A stretch of 64,000 nt of DNA from NCBI RefSeq assembly GCF_023923205.1, contig NZ_CP099490.1, positions 372,001 to 436,000 of the forward strand, read 5' to 3'. A program made the translations under genes and the position numbers. This document shows, one piece after another, positions 63,723 to 64,000 of this stretch; position 1 is the first letter of the stretch, and each line of letters opens with the position of its first letter. Below the pieces are notes generated by a model, which was not told the origin of the DNA, did no database searches, and saw only the letters and a list, made by a program, of their open reading frames with translations. Origin of the DNA: Ornithinimicrobium cryptoxanthini. GTDB lineage: Bacteria > Actinomycetota > Actinomycetes > Actinomycetales > Dermatophilaceae.

Positions 63723-64000
63723 GTGCGCCTTCACCTGAATGAGATCCACGACCCCCGCGCCTACAACGAGGTCGTGGCGGCGATGCCCCTGAGCAGTCCT
63801 CTCCAGGGCTGGGCCTACGGTGAGGGTCGCCGGGTGCTGGGTTACCACCCCATGCGCTTCCTGATCACCGACGACCGGGGCAGCACGGTCGGCGCGATGC
63901 AGCTGCTGCGCCAGCAACTGGTGCCGGGGGTCAACGTGCTGTATGCCGCACGAGGTCCGGCACTGGAGTCGCTGGACCTCCTGCCGCACCTGGCAGCGCC
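63723..64000 (+). CDS. FemAB-like peptidyltransferase (3' partial)
   Basis: The first 92 codons of a gene cut by the window edge. LSSPLQGWAYGEGRRVLGYHPMRFLI, in two adjoining parts, and GAMQLLRQQLVPG match the start of the FemA/FemX GNAT-like fold (the usual LQSxxWGxxK motif followed by a strand). Such enzymes transfer an amino acid from aminoacyl-tRNA to the lipid II peptide to form interpeptide bridges. Most of the protein lies outside the window, so the family call is tentative. Confidence 0.7.
   Translation, partial: MRLHLNEIHDPRAYNEVVAAMPLSSPLQGWAYGEGRRVLGYHPMRFLITDDRGSTVGAMQLLRQQLVPGVNVLYAARGPALESLDLLPHLAA

Noticed and set aside
61617..63989. Long open frame opposite clpC (790 codons)
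   Set aside because: A mirror-frame artefact of clpC codon bias; no start signal and no recognisable domain.

Overview
The window is about 70% G+C, with dense genes, GTG starts and many 4-bp overlaps. It is a chromosomal segment of a high-G+C Gram-positive bacterium, most likely of the order Micrococcales (Intrasporangiaceae/Ornithinimicrobiaceae type). The backbone order matches what I remember of actinobacterial genomes such as Mycobacterium tuberculosis: ssd-tadABC-flp-tadE-DECH helicase; topA-tmk-holB-tRNA-Thr; ppa-dacB-zinc metalloprotease-tilS-hpt-ftsH-folE-folP-folB/K-DUF3180; lysS-lsr2-clpC. Most of the sequence is therefore conserved housekeeping DNA with accessory genes inserted between the blocks.

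Region by region. 1-8.2 kb: a tight-adherence (Tad) pilus locus. It holds a degenerate Fic-like protein, a 6C small RNA, an Ssd/CpaE-like protein, TadA, TadB, TadC, an Flp pilin and two TadE-type pseudopilins; an FAD-linked oxidase and a hemerythrin interrupt it. 8.2-16.2 kb: a LapA-like membrane protein, a DECH-box helicase, the proton-pumping pyrophosphatase HppA behind a possible leader peptide, an unknown protein and a class I methyltransferase. 16.2-27.5 kb: an accessory stretch. It holds a decayed IS5-type element carrying an unexpected small membrane gene, a CWB2 surface protein, a lipoprotein, a TetR-controlled heterodimeric ABC exporter with one degenerate ATP site, DoxX, a DUF4442 protein and an aminoglycoside-phosphotransferase-like kinase.

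27.6-36.3 kb: topA, a PLP-dependent sulfur amino acid enzyme divergent from an Lrp/AsnC regulator, tmk-holB, a secreted TAP-like hydrolase and tRNA-Thr(CGU). 36.3-50.5 kb: cell envelope genes (DUF3352 protein, NlpC/P60 hydrolase, PBP4-type DacB), soluble pyrophosphatase, tilS, hpt, ftsH and the folate operon with a fused FolB-FolK. 50.5-64 kb: a 13E12-type HNH gene, a nuoD-like gene coupled to a MidA/NDUFAF7-like methyltransferase, ogt, lysS, lsr2, an NHEJ cluster (LigD-type polymerase, ligase, Ku), clpC behind a ClgR-type box, and the start of a FemAB-type gene.

Most notable observations: (i) the nuoD-like gene is translationally coupled to a homologue of NDUFAF7, the enzyme that methylates the mitochondrial NuoD counterpart, and the modified arginine is conserved; (ii) ku and the ligase gene diverge across 17 bp, with two -10-like hexamers overlapping on opposite strands, each exactly 6 nt from its start codon; (iii) at least seven genes look leaderless; (iv) ftsH has a Shine-Dalgarno sequence that reaches normal spacing only if an intervening hairpin folds; (v) the IS element carries a passenger membrane gene and sits on a stop codon. 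All functional calls come from reading sequence motifs; no database search was run.
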